In this document: one piece after another, positions 54,985 through 64,000 of the stretch
Position numbering within the stretch: position 1 is the first letter of the stretch
Layout: every line of letters starts with the position of its first letter
From: Ananas comosus
Taxonomy: Eukaryota > Streptophyta > Magnoliopsida > Poales > Bromeliaceae
DNA length: 64,000 bases
NCBI RefSeq assembly: GCF_001540865.1
Contig: NC_033633.1
Span: forward strand, 11,072,917 to 11,136,916
Direction of reading: 5' to 3'
Notes under the pieces: model-generated
Database searches by the model: none
Told to the model about the DNA's origin: nothing
The model's input: only the letters and a program-made list of their open reading frames with translations
Translations under genes and position numbers: made by a program

Positions 54985-55199
54985 GATGACCAAAATAATA
55001 AAAAAAAAGAGTGATTTAAAAAAAAAAAGAAAAAAAAGCTGCAAGTGTTCAACCATATTTTCCAGTAAGCTATTAAAAAAAAAAAAAAAAGAAGAAAATG
55101 TATCCTTTAACATATCCTTTTCATTTATCTAATTTGGTTTTTATGATTAATGATGATTTTGACATGATTATACAAGCTCATAATACATATGCACTCTAA

Positions 55200-56440
55200 G
55201 TTGGTTTTTATCTAAGTTGGGGGGATAAGCGGGGATAACAAAAGTTATCCCCGCTATTCCGCCAAACGGGGTGAAATTTGGCCGGGATATTTTATCCCGG
55301 TCAAACTTTGCTATTCCCGGTTATTCCGGAATAGCAAGGGATTTGCTATTCCACCATTTGGTGGAATAGCACTATTCCAATGCTTAATTTCAAACTTAAT
55401 TAAAATTATAAATTGAATTAAAACTAAATTATATAAATATAATATGTTATATATTATAATACATTATTTTTATTATAAAATTATTAATTGTACTATATTA
55501 ATACATATTATTTATATTTAAATATTATAATAAAATTTATAATAAATTATATTTAAATATTATAATAAATTCTTTTTATTAAATTTAAGTTTAAGTAGAA
55601 TTTTTAAAAAATTTATAAATTTATTATAAACACTAAACTAGTTTTTATTAATTGTTCCAACCCTATTCTTATTTTAAAATTTTAAAAATTAAAAAATTAA
55701 ATTTTTAAAATTTATATATTATAATACATTATTTTTATTATAAATTATTAATTGTACTATATTAATAATTATTATTTATATTTAAATATTATAATAAAAT
55801 TTAGAGTAAATTATATTTAAATATTATAATAAAATTTTTTTTAAATTTAGTTAAGTAGAATTTTAAAAAAATTTAGACATTTATTATAATAAATTATTTT
55901 TATTAATTGTTCCACGCCTCATTCTTATTTGAAAAAATTAAAAATTAAAAATTTAAATTTTTAAAATTTATAATTTATAATCTCAAAATTAAAGTTTATA
56001 ATTTTAAATTTTAAATTTTATATTTAAGTTTTGATATTTTAATTTGAAATTTAAAATTTGATATTTTATATTTTTCAAATTTAAATTTGATCTTAAATTT
56101 AAAGTTTGAAATTTAAAATTTAAAATTTTGAATTTAAAATTTGAGATTTTAAATTTCAAAATTTAAAATTTCAAAGTTAAAATTTAAAATTTAAAAATAT
56201 ATATTTAAAAATTTAAAAATTTAAATTCAAATATAATAAGAGGATAATATGATTATTTTTTATTTATAAAATTCACTATCTTTCTTATTCCATCTTGCCT
56301 AACCAAATGCTATTTTTTTTATTCCCAGGAATAACCCAATTTTCATCCAAACGCAAAATTGATCTAATCCCTGTTTATACCTCAATTTATACCTATCCCT
56401 GGAATAGTCACTTTTTGCTTATCCTCGAACCAAACGATAC
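55200..56440. mobile_element. large AT-rich MITE-like element with GGATAAGC / CTTATCC ends
   Basis: GGGGGATAAGCGGGGATAAC near the left and TTTTTGCTTATCCTCGAACC then AAACGATACC near the right are inverted. The termini resemble the nested MITE at 53015-53322. The 1-kb interior is almost pure A/T with AAATTTAAAATTT arrays (about 55930-56230) and a duplicated TTATAATACATTATTTTTAT block (about 55453, 55716). Confidence 0.55.
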
Positions 56441-56448
56441 CTAAAGAC

Positions 56449-56755
56449 ATGTTTGAGTGTCGGAATAAATCATCCAATGATAGCCTGTTTCGGTCTAAAA
56501 ATTTTCTATTATGACTTATAGGAATATGGTCAAAAGTCAAGAGTGGAATAAAATATTTTGTCTTTAAATCTTTTTTTTTGAAATAATTAAGATAAATTAT
56601 CTTCTGTGTGGATATAGGTTTTTACCACTCATATCAAGGATGGAAAAACCTTTTAAAAAGTAAAAATCCAACTCCTACCTTTCAATTATATAAGAAAAAT
56701 TTCACACTGAATGAGTTATCTACAGATAACTTATTCCGACATTCAAATAAGGCCT
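56449..56755. mobile_element. family F MITE (intact reference copy)
   Basis: ACATGTTTGAGTGTCGGAAT at the left and TTATTCCGACATTCAAATAA then GGCCT at the right form ~22-bp inverted ends. The interior matches the interrupted copies at 36658-38214 and in the spacer array. Confidence 0.65.
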
Positions 56756-57239
56756 AAATTATTTTTCTATAATAAGATAATTCATCTCATGAGTAAAATT
56801 TACTATCCTAAAATGTAATTTAAAGATATAAAGACTTAGAACTTGAAATCCTATGTTGTAATCTAATGTTACACCTAGCGCTTAATTAAAATACACGAGG
56901 CATCCTGTTTTTGCCTGTTTTTAAGATCAGATCTCGAGTTTTTAAAATCAAATTTGTTTAATTTTCTTTTTCGCTGTGTTTCATCGTACACAATTTTCTA
57001 ACAATAATTTAATGTTACACCTAGGGCATAATTAAAATAGAAGTTTATTCTTCACATTCAATTACCATAGTGTGACTTTTGGTGAAGTTGTATTAAGTAA
57101 TTTTAATACTTTGTTTATAGAAAAACCCAGTGCATTAACCCCAACAATTTATTGGATACAAACCCCTTACCCAAAATGAGTGCTTAATCCTTATACACAT
57201 ACATATAATCTTTTGCATCCAATATGAAAATATACCATC

Positions 57240-57374
57240 GGTTCCTAGAGCAAGCGGCAAAGGGCTTGGTCGTTGGTACCCACGATCCCAAGTTCGAATC
57301 CTAGTTGATTCACATTTCCAGCTAAGTTTATTTCTAAATTAAATAAACAAAGTGGGTAACGTGCTACCTATCTC

Positions 57375-57411
<37 letters not shown>
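57240..57411 (+). mobile_element. tRNA-derived SINE with long poly(A)
   Basis: A-box-like TAGAGCAAGCGG, B-box GTTCGAATCCT (57292-57302), tail GGTAACGTGCTACCTATCTC and an uninterrupted A tract of over 30 (57379-57411), suggesting a fairly recent insertion. Confidence 0.88.
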
Positions 57412-57413
<2 letters not shown>

Positions 57414-59171
57414 GTCATGCCCCTGAACCCCACAAGATGCTCAAAAATTGTAACCAGATACAGCATTGTGATTCCCTACTTTCTAGGATAGGGGTAGAAC
57501 TGGGCCGGGCTTGGATTGGGTCATTCTATGCCCAAGCATGGCAACAAAAAAGATATCGGGCTTTAGGTCCGGCTTCGATCCATTTTAAAAAAATTAAGGC
57601 CCGGCCCAAGCCCAAGCCCAACGCCTGATACCTATGGGGCTTTGTGGAGGTCCATTTTATGCATTTGTCAGATAGTACATATATATTTTTATTGTATAAA
57701 ATCAAAATAAAATAAAATATCTAATCTGAATAAGTAATATTAAGTAATATGTATATAACTAGAGAAATGATTCGGTACTTTTAAAAAAAAAAAATAAAAA
57801 AGATCTTAATCGTTGATTAATAGAGGGTAAAAATTTAACTTTAATACTTAGCAGGTAAAAGAATTATTTTATTCAAGGTTAGTTTGGTAATTAAATAATA
57901 CAATATTTAAAGAAACTTTTAATTGAGGTCCTAAATTTAAGCATTAATTAGCACTAATTTAGGAAATTAATTGATTAACCAAATTTATGCAATTATTAGG
58001 CATTAATTTAGGAATCTACTTTAAATGTTTTAGTGTTTCTCAAATTATGCATTAATTTAAATTATAGAAATTTTAGAAATAGTTTTATTTCTAAATACGA
58101 TGAATTTAAATTTTAAAAATTAAATACTTAAAATTTAAAAGTGAAATTTAAATTAGAGGAATTTCATATTACTATTTAAAAACTAAATTTCTACCAAGAT
58201 TTAAAATACAGTTTATTCGCATCAGTTTAAAACGTAATGCATAAAAAACTTAGAGAGTAAGATTTCTACAACTAGATTTCTCTAGAGGAATTTCATATTA
58301 CTATTTAAATTTTAAATTCAATGATTTAAAAACTAGATTGAACCGATTGATTTGACTGATCAGACTTTGACCTATTCTATCAAGAATCTGATTTTAACCT
58401 ATTGAACCGAATAACATTAAGAACAATTTGGAACCGGTAAAGATAATAAATATTTTAAACAGAATGATAATTTAACTGTTAGAGCTAATAAATATTTTAA
58501 ATATAATTTTAAACATATAAATTAAAAAGATTAGAATTATTGGTGAGAAAAAAAATAGTTAGGAATTTGAATTCGAATCTGACTAACAATCACAAAACTT
58601 ATTTCCGAACTCGACGGATTTCAAAAATCCATATCCAAATTCAAAACTGACCAATTTTTCGAAACCCAAAACCAAACCTAAACCAGAAGACTAGAATTCA
58701 AACAATTATTTCTGTTTACCATATTTCAAAGTATTTATATGAAACTTAAATTTTTAAAATATAAATTTGAATATAATATTAAATTTTAAATTTAAAAGTG
58801 AAATTTAAATTAGAGGAATTTCATATTACTATTTAAAGTTTAAATTCAATGATCATATTGTCAAATCATTTGAAATTTTTTTTATATGAAATGCCAAATT
58901 ATGAAAGGAAAGATAGAGAGAGAAAAAGGAAACAAAGAAAAAATAAAAATTTTGAAAATATAGTAGATGTAAAATGACTAAATTGCCCATGTATTAAAAG
59001 ACAAAAATATCCTTTTTTGAAGTACCTGGTAACCGGTACCTCTTCCAAAGTGACCTGCTATTGCAGGTCGTAATTTTAAAAAAATTAAATCTGAGCCGTT
59101 AAATACGCGTGAATGAACGGTAACAAAAAAAAAAAAAAAAGAAGTATTACTCATATAACTATATATAATAA

Positions 59172-59402
59172 GAACTAGGTTGAAATACTATTAATAGCAC
59201 CAATCGCTTGGTGCTATTTAGTTTTCTGTCCTTGGATTAAAAGGTATGCGGTTAGGATGATGTGGGCCTTCTAGGGTTGAGTGGGTGGTTAGTTGAATAG
59301 TATAATTGAACGGATGAAAATAATAAAAAAGGTAAATCTAACGGCAGAAAACTTGATAGCACCAAATGCTCCGTGCTATCGATTGTATCACACTCGGACT
59401 CT
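59172..59402. mobile_element. foldback MITE, short MULE-like family (B7)
   Basis: CTAGGTTGAAATACTATTAA ... GATTGTATCACACTCGGACTC. The subterminal hairpin AGCACCAATCGCTTGGTGCT on the left is matched by AGCACCAAATGCTCCGTGCT on the right. Body in the opposite orientation to B2 and B5. Confidence 0.8.
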
Positions 59403-59580
59403 ATATAATAATAGGTACTGTATATATTTACTTATAGATATATATAATTGTATATAATAATACTATTTATAATATATTGTCGTATGAGAACTAAATATTT
59501 AGTTATATATATAACATACCCTCATATATATTATATCATTTATTTCTTATATGTACAAATATATTATATATATTTATATA

Positions 59581-59832
59581 GAGTTGGACTGGGCTACTAT
59601 TAGTAGCAAAATCTCATGGTTGCTACCAGCTTTTTAGCCTTTGGATCAACTCTTTCCATTATTTCTAACCATTGGATTAAATACTATAACCCAGTGGGGA
59701 CCACTCAACCTTAGGGGGACCACTCAACTATAACTGACTAATATCATCCCGACCCTACAATTTTTCATCCAATGATTAAAAACTTGATAGCAAAAAAAGC
59801 ATTTTACTATTAATAGTATTCCAGCCTAATTC
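59581..59832. mobile_element. foldback MITE, short MULE-like family (B8)
   Basis: GAGTTGGACTGGGCTACTAT ... AGTATTCCAGCCTAATTC. Subterminal TAGTAGCAAAATCTCATGG then TTGCTACC on the left; GATAGCAAAAAAAGCATTTT on the right. A tandem GGGGACCACTCAAC repeat lies in the middle. Confidence 0.8.
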
Positions 59833-60187
59833 TATTTATATATATATAATTAAATATTTTATTTTAGTTACAACGTATCGGGCTTTCGAGTAAGGCCCGG
59901 GCGGGGGTTAGATCCAATTTTTTCGGGCCCAACTTTTCGGCTTGGCTCAGACACAAATTTATAATTTTAATACCCAAAGCCCGATCCATATATGGCCCAT
60001 TGGGCTGGGCCCTTTTTAAGCCCAGGCCCAGTTCCCACCCTACTTTTCGGAGGTTTTTTATAGAGCTACTATAGTACTAGCACGTTTAACCTTATTAACT
60101 TCCGCCCAAAATACTAATAACTAGATTAAAAGGTTTAGTTATATTATATCTTATATATAAAACTATTCCAAATTTCTGTGATGTCAC

Positions 60188-60620
60188 GAACATGCGATGC
60201 TCATACACGAACTCCTTTTTATTATTTCAGGCACCCTAGCATGTGCGAAGATCTAATCATCTAATCTTAAGGATAGCCTTCAAAATAACAACGAACTACT
60301 TTCGTCGTGGTTATTAATTTTGTAACTTCTTTTTCCTTTTTTTTTTATTGTAACTAATATTTTTTTTAAATTTTGTTATTATCTCTTTTTAGACTTTTCG
60401 GGATCCACTATTGATCTCTGGAAAAATCCCTCAACTCATTAATTCCAATGTCATCTTCTTATATTAGACCATATGAAAACCTTTTGAGATGTATGCACAA
60501 CTAACACAAGTAAATGTGTATGTGTGTTTTAAATGAGGTAGATGCTTGTAACTTTCAAGGAACCATCAAGTAATTACTCTCCTTGTTCACTATCTTAGAA
60601 TAAATAAAGAAGACATTTTC
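60188..60620. repeat. start of third duplication unit (spacer homologous to 44.7-45.8 kb)
   Basis: GGATAGCCTTCAAAATAA, TTATTAATTTTGTAA and then TTTTCGGGATCCACTATTGA, CCTCA..TCATTAATTC.AATG and GATGCTTGTAACTTTCAAGG follow in the order seen at about 44780-45765. No gene. Confidence 0.8.
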
Positions 60621-60624
60621 AAAC

Positions 60625-61145
60625 TGTAACATTCCAATAGCCCACATCGGGCAAAAATAAGATTTTGATTGGAAATATAAGAGGGTATAAGTATTTTTTG
60701 GGCCAGTGATTTATACCCAACGAGTTATTATTGCTAGGCGAGTCAGATCGGGTCGTTATAGCTGATATCAGAGACGAACACCATAGAGCCCTCTAGAGTC
60801 TCATATCGCCTGGTAATTTTGATCTATGCGTGGGATTGGGTTTGGACCTGATGCGTGAGAGCTCGGGACTTTGCCCTGACGTGTGAGAGCTCGAAACTAT
60901 GCGGGACAAAATGCTACAACACGAGTTTGATGGGAGCCACCTCTTAAACCTGCAGGAGTCGCCTTTACAATCTCAACCTCACATGATAATTCTGATCCAT
61001 ACGTAAACATAAAGTCTGTAACAAAAGAGATTCTGATTAGAAATATAAGAGGTCACGCACCCTAGCAATAATGATAGGCTTAAACATTTTGGGTCGGTAG
61101 TTTAGACTCAACGAGTTATTATTGCTAGCGGGTCGGATCGTTACA
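60625..61145 (+). mobile_element. TRIM-like retrotransposon
   Basis: LTRs about 60625-60760 and 61017-61145 share TGTAACA, GATTGGAAATATAAGAGG-like sequence, CAACGAGTTATTATTGCTAG and GGGTCG..GTTA(T/C)A. The first is followed by GCTGATATCAGAGACG (PBS-like). The interior has GCGTGAGAGCTCG repeats and no coding frame. Related in plan, less in sequence, to 26634-27114. Confidence 0.72.
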
Positions 61146-61312
61146 AAAATCAAAAGATAAATATAATTTGTGTCAATGAGAAATTCTCAATAATTCTTTT
61201 TGTCCATAATTAACACGGAATGCGACTCAAACTTAATGTTTTGTGTAGATTAATTTGATGCATTGCTCTTAGTGGCTCTAAGCCACTCATTAATAACATT
61301 AACTTATGTTTC

Positions 61313-61598
61313 TAGGGCTCTCGAACGTGTCGCTGTTTTGATCGAAGCCTGGAACGAAGCACTTTGAATATCTCCCGGCCTTGGTGCTCTGCCCTCTGCT
61401 TCCCCTTTGTTTATTGTGGTTTGCTCATGTTTACTGGGTCTCACGGACCTGGTTTTTGTTCTTTTATTTTTTTTCTCTTGTTCCCTCGGTTCGGAGGCCC
61501 TAGCTGCTTCCAAATTGTATGCTAAATTCATTTTGCTTAATGAATGAAGCAGCTACCTTGCTACTTATTTCTCAAAAAAAAAAAAAAAAAAAAAAAAA
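61313..61598 (+). mobile_element. 5'-truncated LINE (L1-like) 3' end with poly(A)
   Basis: A GC-balanced 3' UTR-like segment, then TTAATGAATGAAGCAGCTAC and CTTGCTACTTATTTCTC and a 25-base A tract. ACTTATGTT before it (about 61303-61311) and CTTATGTT after the A tract (about 61607-61614) look like a short TSD. Unit 2 (about 46030) shows the uninterrupted site. Confidence 0.6.
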
Positions 61599-62411
61599 CT
61601 TTTCTTATGTTGACAAATCATACACTTAAATTTTAAAGAGATATTTTCTAATTTTGAGATTATCTTAAACAGTAATAATCAACACAGAGAAGAAACTATC
61701 TGCATACCCTTTTAGCTATTTTATTTTTTAAAATTCTCTTAAAACTTAATGGTTTCATCAAATTTATTGTTTCAAATTCTCTACTTAAAACTTAATGTTT
61801 TCATCAAACAAGGTAACACAAGAAAGGTTACATAGAAATGCAGATACCTTACTGGGATTCAAATACATAATTTTCTGCTTTATGATACCATGTGAAATAA
61901 TATGAGAAGATTAATCTTTTATATTATAAATTCAACACAATCAAAAAATCCTCAAAACATTTTAGCATGAATAGCAATTTATTCTATTTTGAGCCTCTTT
62001 AGTGGCTTAAATTTATTGCGTTCATGTATTCTATTTACCCAGAACATATCTATAACTAATTATTCTAAATAATTAAAAGAATTTTCTATATAAAATTAAG
62101 CAATTTGAATTGCCTTTAACACTCGTTAAACAAGCAAATGTTTCATAATAGGCCCTCAAAAATTGCGATTTTACGACACTGTTGATCACCATGTAAATAA
62201 AATTTTAAAAATTTAGTTGAATTTAGTTTCTAGGAATTCAAAATATCTCTAGATTAACTTCAACGGCTCTGATCAATCTCATTCGAAATGCTCGATATCA
62301 AAACAACTTGATAGGAGCAAGTGCTCACTATCCTTTAATAGGATGTAACTCTAGCCTAATATATATATACTATATATATCATATATATATTATATATATA
62401 TATATATGTAT
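61599..62411. other. continuation of third unit, then degenerate AT-rich sequence
   Basis: 61600-61690 matches 46030-46115 (GTTGACAAATCATACAC, GAGATTATCTTAAA), upstream of GPAT copy 2. Homology then fades. No TATAAAAG block or GPAT exon follows in the window. The rest includes a decayed right half of a long foldback element (about 62100-62370). Confidence 0.6.
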
Positions 62412-62970
62412 GAGTTTTTTGCTGGAATAATCTATCGGTAGTAAACGATCGTTTACTATCCGATTTGTTTTCGATGATAAGCTTCCAAAAATTGATGATC
62501 GGCATCGTTAAAAATGATCTAAATATTTAAACTATCTTGGAAATCAATTTCACACCATTTTGATATTGTTCTCTTTCCATCAAAGTGAACAGAAAAATGA
62601 TTATGGCTGGAAATGAATGATCCTTCAAAAAAGTGATAATAGCAATTTTTACTATTTGAGATGCAGGAGTTTATGATCTGATTTTAAATAGTTTAAAGAA
62701 TCTCTAACAAAAATTTAGTTGATTTTGAAGCTCTTCTATAACCGTTAAACGAGCAATACGCATCAGTAATCGGCATTAAAATTATAAATTTTGTGAGCCT
62801 TTGATCGTTCAGTAGTGATGCCAAAAATCATGAAATTGATTTTTTAGATAATTTAATGGCTAGATCATGTTCAATCGTGCTCGATCGTCGATTTTGAAAG
62901 ATCTATCATCGAAAAACAAAATCGGTAGTTAACAAGACGTTTACTACCGATATTATGCCCAGTCAAACTA
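62412..62970. mobile_element. foldback MITE, long MULE-like family (A8)
   Basis: GAGTTTTTTGCTGGAATAAT ... ATTATGCCCAGTCAAACTA. The subterminal hairpin CGGTAGTAAACGATCGTTTA then CTATCCG on the left; ATCGGTAGTTAACAAGACGT then TTACTACCGAT on the right. A stray partial right end follows at about 62990-63037. Confidence 0.85.
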
Positions 62971-63064
62971 TGATATATATATAACAATCGTGTAAGAAAC
63001 GAGCAGTTTATTACCGATGTAGCCCAGTAAACTATATATATTAATTATATAATATATATACTAT

Positions 63065-63617
63065 ATAGGCTAGTGCTACTATCCATTAATAGGATAGAGC
63101 ACTTGGTCATCAAGTTGTTCTTGATGATCGATGAGTCCGAATTGATGATTGAAGAGCCGTTTGAGGTATGATCTAGAGTATTGTAAATATCTAGAAACTA
63201 AATTTCAAAAAGTTAAAATTTATTTACATGGGATCAAAATGTCGTAAAGATCGATAATTCTTTGACGGCCTATGAGTCGTTGCTTGTTTAATGGTGTAAA
63301 GCATCCAAATGCTTGAATTTTTTGATAGAAAATTCTTTATATATTTAGATAATGTTTCGATAATCTGATTATGAATTGAGAAACGTTCTAAGCTCTATTT
63401 TAAGAGTTATCACTTTATTGACCGTTCATTTTTTTAAACTCTTAAGATTGAACTTAATATGAATTTTTTAAAATATTACAAAAATTTCGGTTCTACAGCA
63501 TTTCTAATTGTGTAGCATCAATTTCAACGAAGTGCCGATTATAATTTAGTATCCGATCAATCAAACGAACTGATAATGGACCGATGGCTCCATTCTATTA
63601 ATAGATGTAGCCGATCT
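63065..63617. mobile_element. foldback MITE, long MULE-like family (A9)
   Basis: GGCTAGTGCTACTATCCATT then AATAGG on the left; ATTCTATTAATAGATGTAGC on the right. Body TTGTTCTTGATGATCGATGA, diverged. Flanked by TA and GA repeats. Confidence 0.7.
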
Positions 63618-63691
63618 ATATATTATATATATATATGAGAGAGAGAAGAGAGAAGAGCAGAGAAGAGAGATGAGAGAGAGAGAGAGTGAGT

Positions 63692-64000
63692 GAGTAGGGC
63701 CTACTATACTTCTATCAGTATATGAGCCCATCGAACTATAGTACATTCCACAACGATATATTATATATATATAGCAGGCTACTGTGCTATTAGGAGCACA
63801 GCAGCCTTGTGCTCCTAATTTTAACCACCCATCAACTTGTATGGGTGGTTATAATGAAAGAGGGATGAGATATTTGAAGTAGAATTTAAGGAGAAGAAAT
63901 TAAGATACTCAATTTTCTTCTAATATCTCATTCCTCTATTATTCTAACCACCATCAAATTTGATTTGTGTAGAAATGACGACACAAGAGCTGCTGTGCTC
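63692..64000. mobile_element. partial foldback MITEs at the window edge
   Basis: A left-end fragment (GAGTAGGGCCTACTATACTT, about 63692-63745) is followed in (TA)n by a further element from about 63772 (GGCTACTGTGCTATTAGGAG). Its subterminal hairpin is TAGGAGCACAGCAG..CTTGTGCTCCTA, its body has an inverted CCACCCATCAACTTG / CAAATTTGATGGTGG pair, and it ends at the window edge in the mirrored GACACAAGAGCTGCTGTGCTC. Confidence 0.65.

Larger units (their letters stand above)
57489..60042. mobile_element. hAT-type element with GGGCTGGGCC repeats and nested MITEs
   Basis: Starts TAGGGGTAGAACTGGGCC and ends GGCCCAGTTCCCACCCTA. CAAGCCCAAGCCCAA and TTTTTAAGCCCAGGCCC arrays lie next to the ends. Flanks CTTTCTAGGA / CTTTTCGGA are a decayed duplicate, compatible with an 8-bp TSD. 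About 2.5 kb, mostly AT-rich interior without a transposase frame; it contains a TCGGG/CCCGA hAT-like relic (about 58560-58700) and two foldback MITEs. Confidence 0.65.
57467..60187. mobile_element. solo LTR of the GPAT-intron TRIM family, split by hAT element
   Basis: 57467-57488 (TGTGATTCCCTACTTTCTAG) and 60043-60187 (CTTTTCGGAGG...ACTACTATAGTACTAGCACG) together align with the LTR of 47536-48090 (CGCCCCACTTTCCAGGAGG, GGACTACTCTAGTCCT). The hAT element sits between them. Diverged, so confidence is moderate. Confidence 0.5.

Noticed and set aside
62412..62970. Long hairpins considered as miRNA precursors
   Set aside because: Arms are hundreds of bases with MITE termini and many genome copies. 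They could yield siRNAs, but no specific miRNA is supported.

Overview
The window is nuclear DNA of a flowering plant. It shows intron-containing genes, FAR1-type transcription factors, a plant-type glycerol-3-phosphate acyltransferase pair, a SINE with an L1-like tail, TRIM retrotransposons, and hAT, Mutator-like, PIF/Harbinger-like and Helitron-like elements. GC-rich captured gene fragments in an AT-rich background suggest a monocot; this is inference and the species cannot be fixed from the sequence. Two N gaps (36876-37504, 38408-38565) and a single N (40125) mark assembly breaks.

Layout. 1-12.5 kb is the genic part. Two tandem FAR1-RELATED SEQUENCE genes on the plus strand (356-2605 and 7027-8916) share FAR1 zinc-finger, MULE-transposase-derived and SWIM domains. 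The second probably has a remote GC-rich 5' UTR exon near 4.7-4.9 kb with two G-boxes and telo-box motifs. A small tail-anchored protein gene lies at 11944-12480. 12.5-29.6 kb is gene-poor and full of transposable elements. It includes a 2.3-kb Pack-MULE-like element (23244-25527) with ~300-bp terminal inverted repeats and GC-rich cargo.

29.6-32.3 kb and 46.5-50.3 kb hold two paralogous two-exon GPAT genes of the GPAT2/3 type (531 and 526 aa). They belong to a tandem segmental duplication. Promoter, intron, 3' flank and downstream spacer are homologous between unit 1 (about 29-45 kb) and unit 2 (about 45-60 kb). A third partial unit (about 60.2-61.7 kb) repeats the spacer and the sequence upstream of the GPAT promoter but shows no GPAT gene before the window ends. 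The units serve as each other's empty sites, so insertions can be ordered in time: an intronic TRIM, a hAT element with an 8-bp TSD, MULE-type MITEs and a SINE.

The most unusual content is a foldback MITE superfamily of about 20 copies, full or partial. Termini and body are conserved, but a subterminal hairpin differs from copy to copy and is matched at both ends of each copy. Two copies outside TA repeats have 9-bp target duplications, pointing to Mutator-like mobilisation. A Helitron-like insertion (39249-40124) carries a fragment of an M16 peptidase gene that still ends in a splice donor. No complete autonomous transposase gene, tRNA gene, rRNA gene or CRISPR array was seen.
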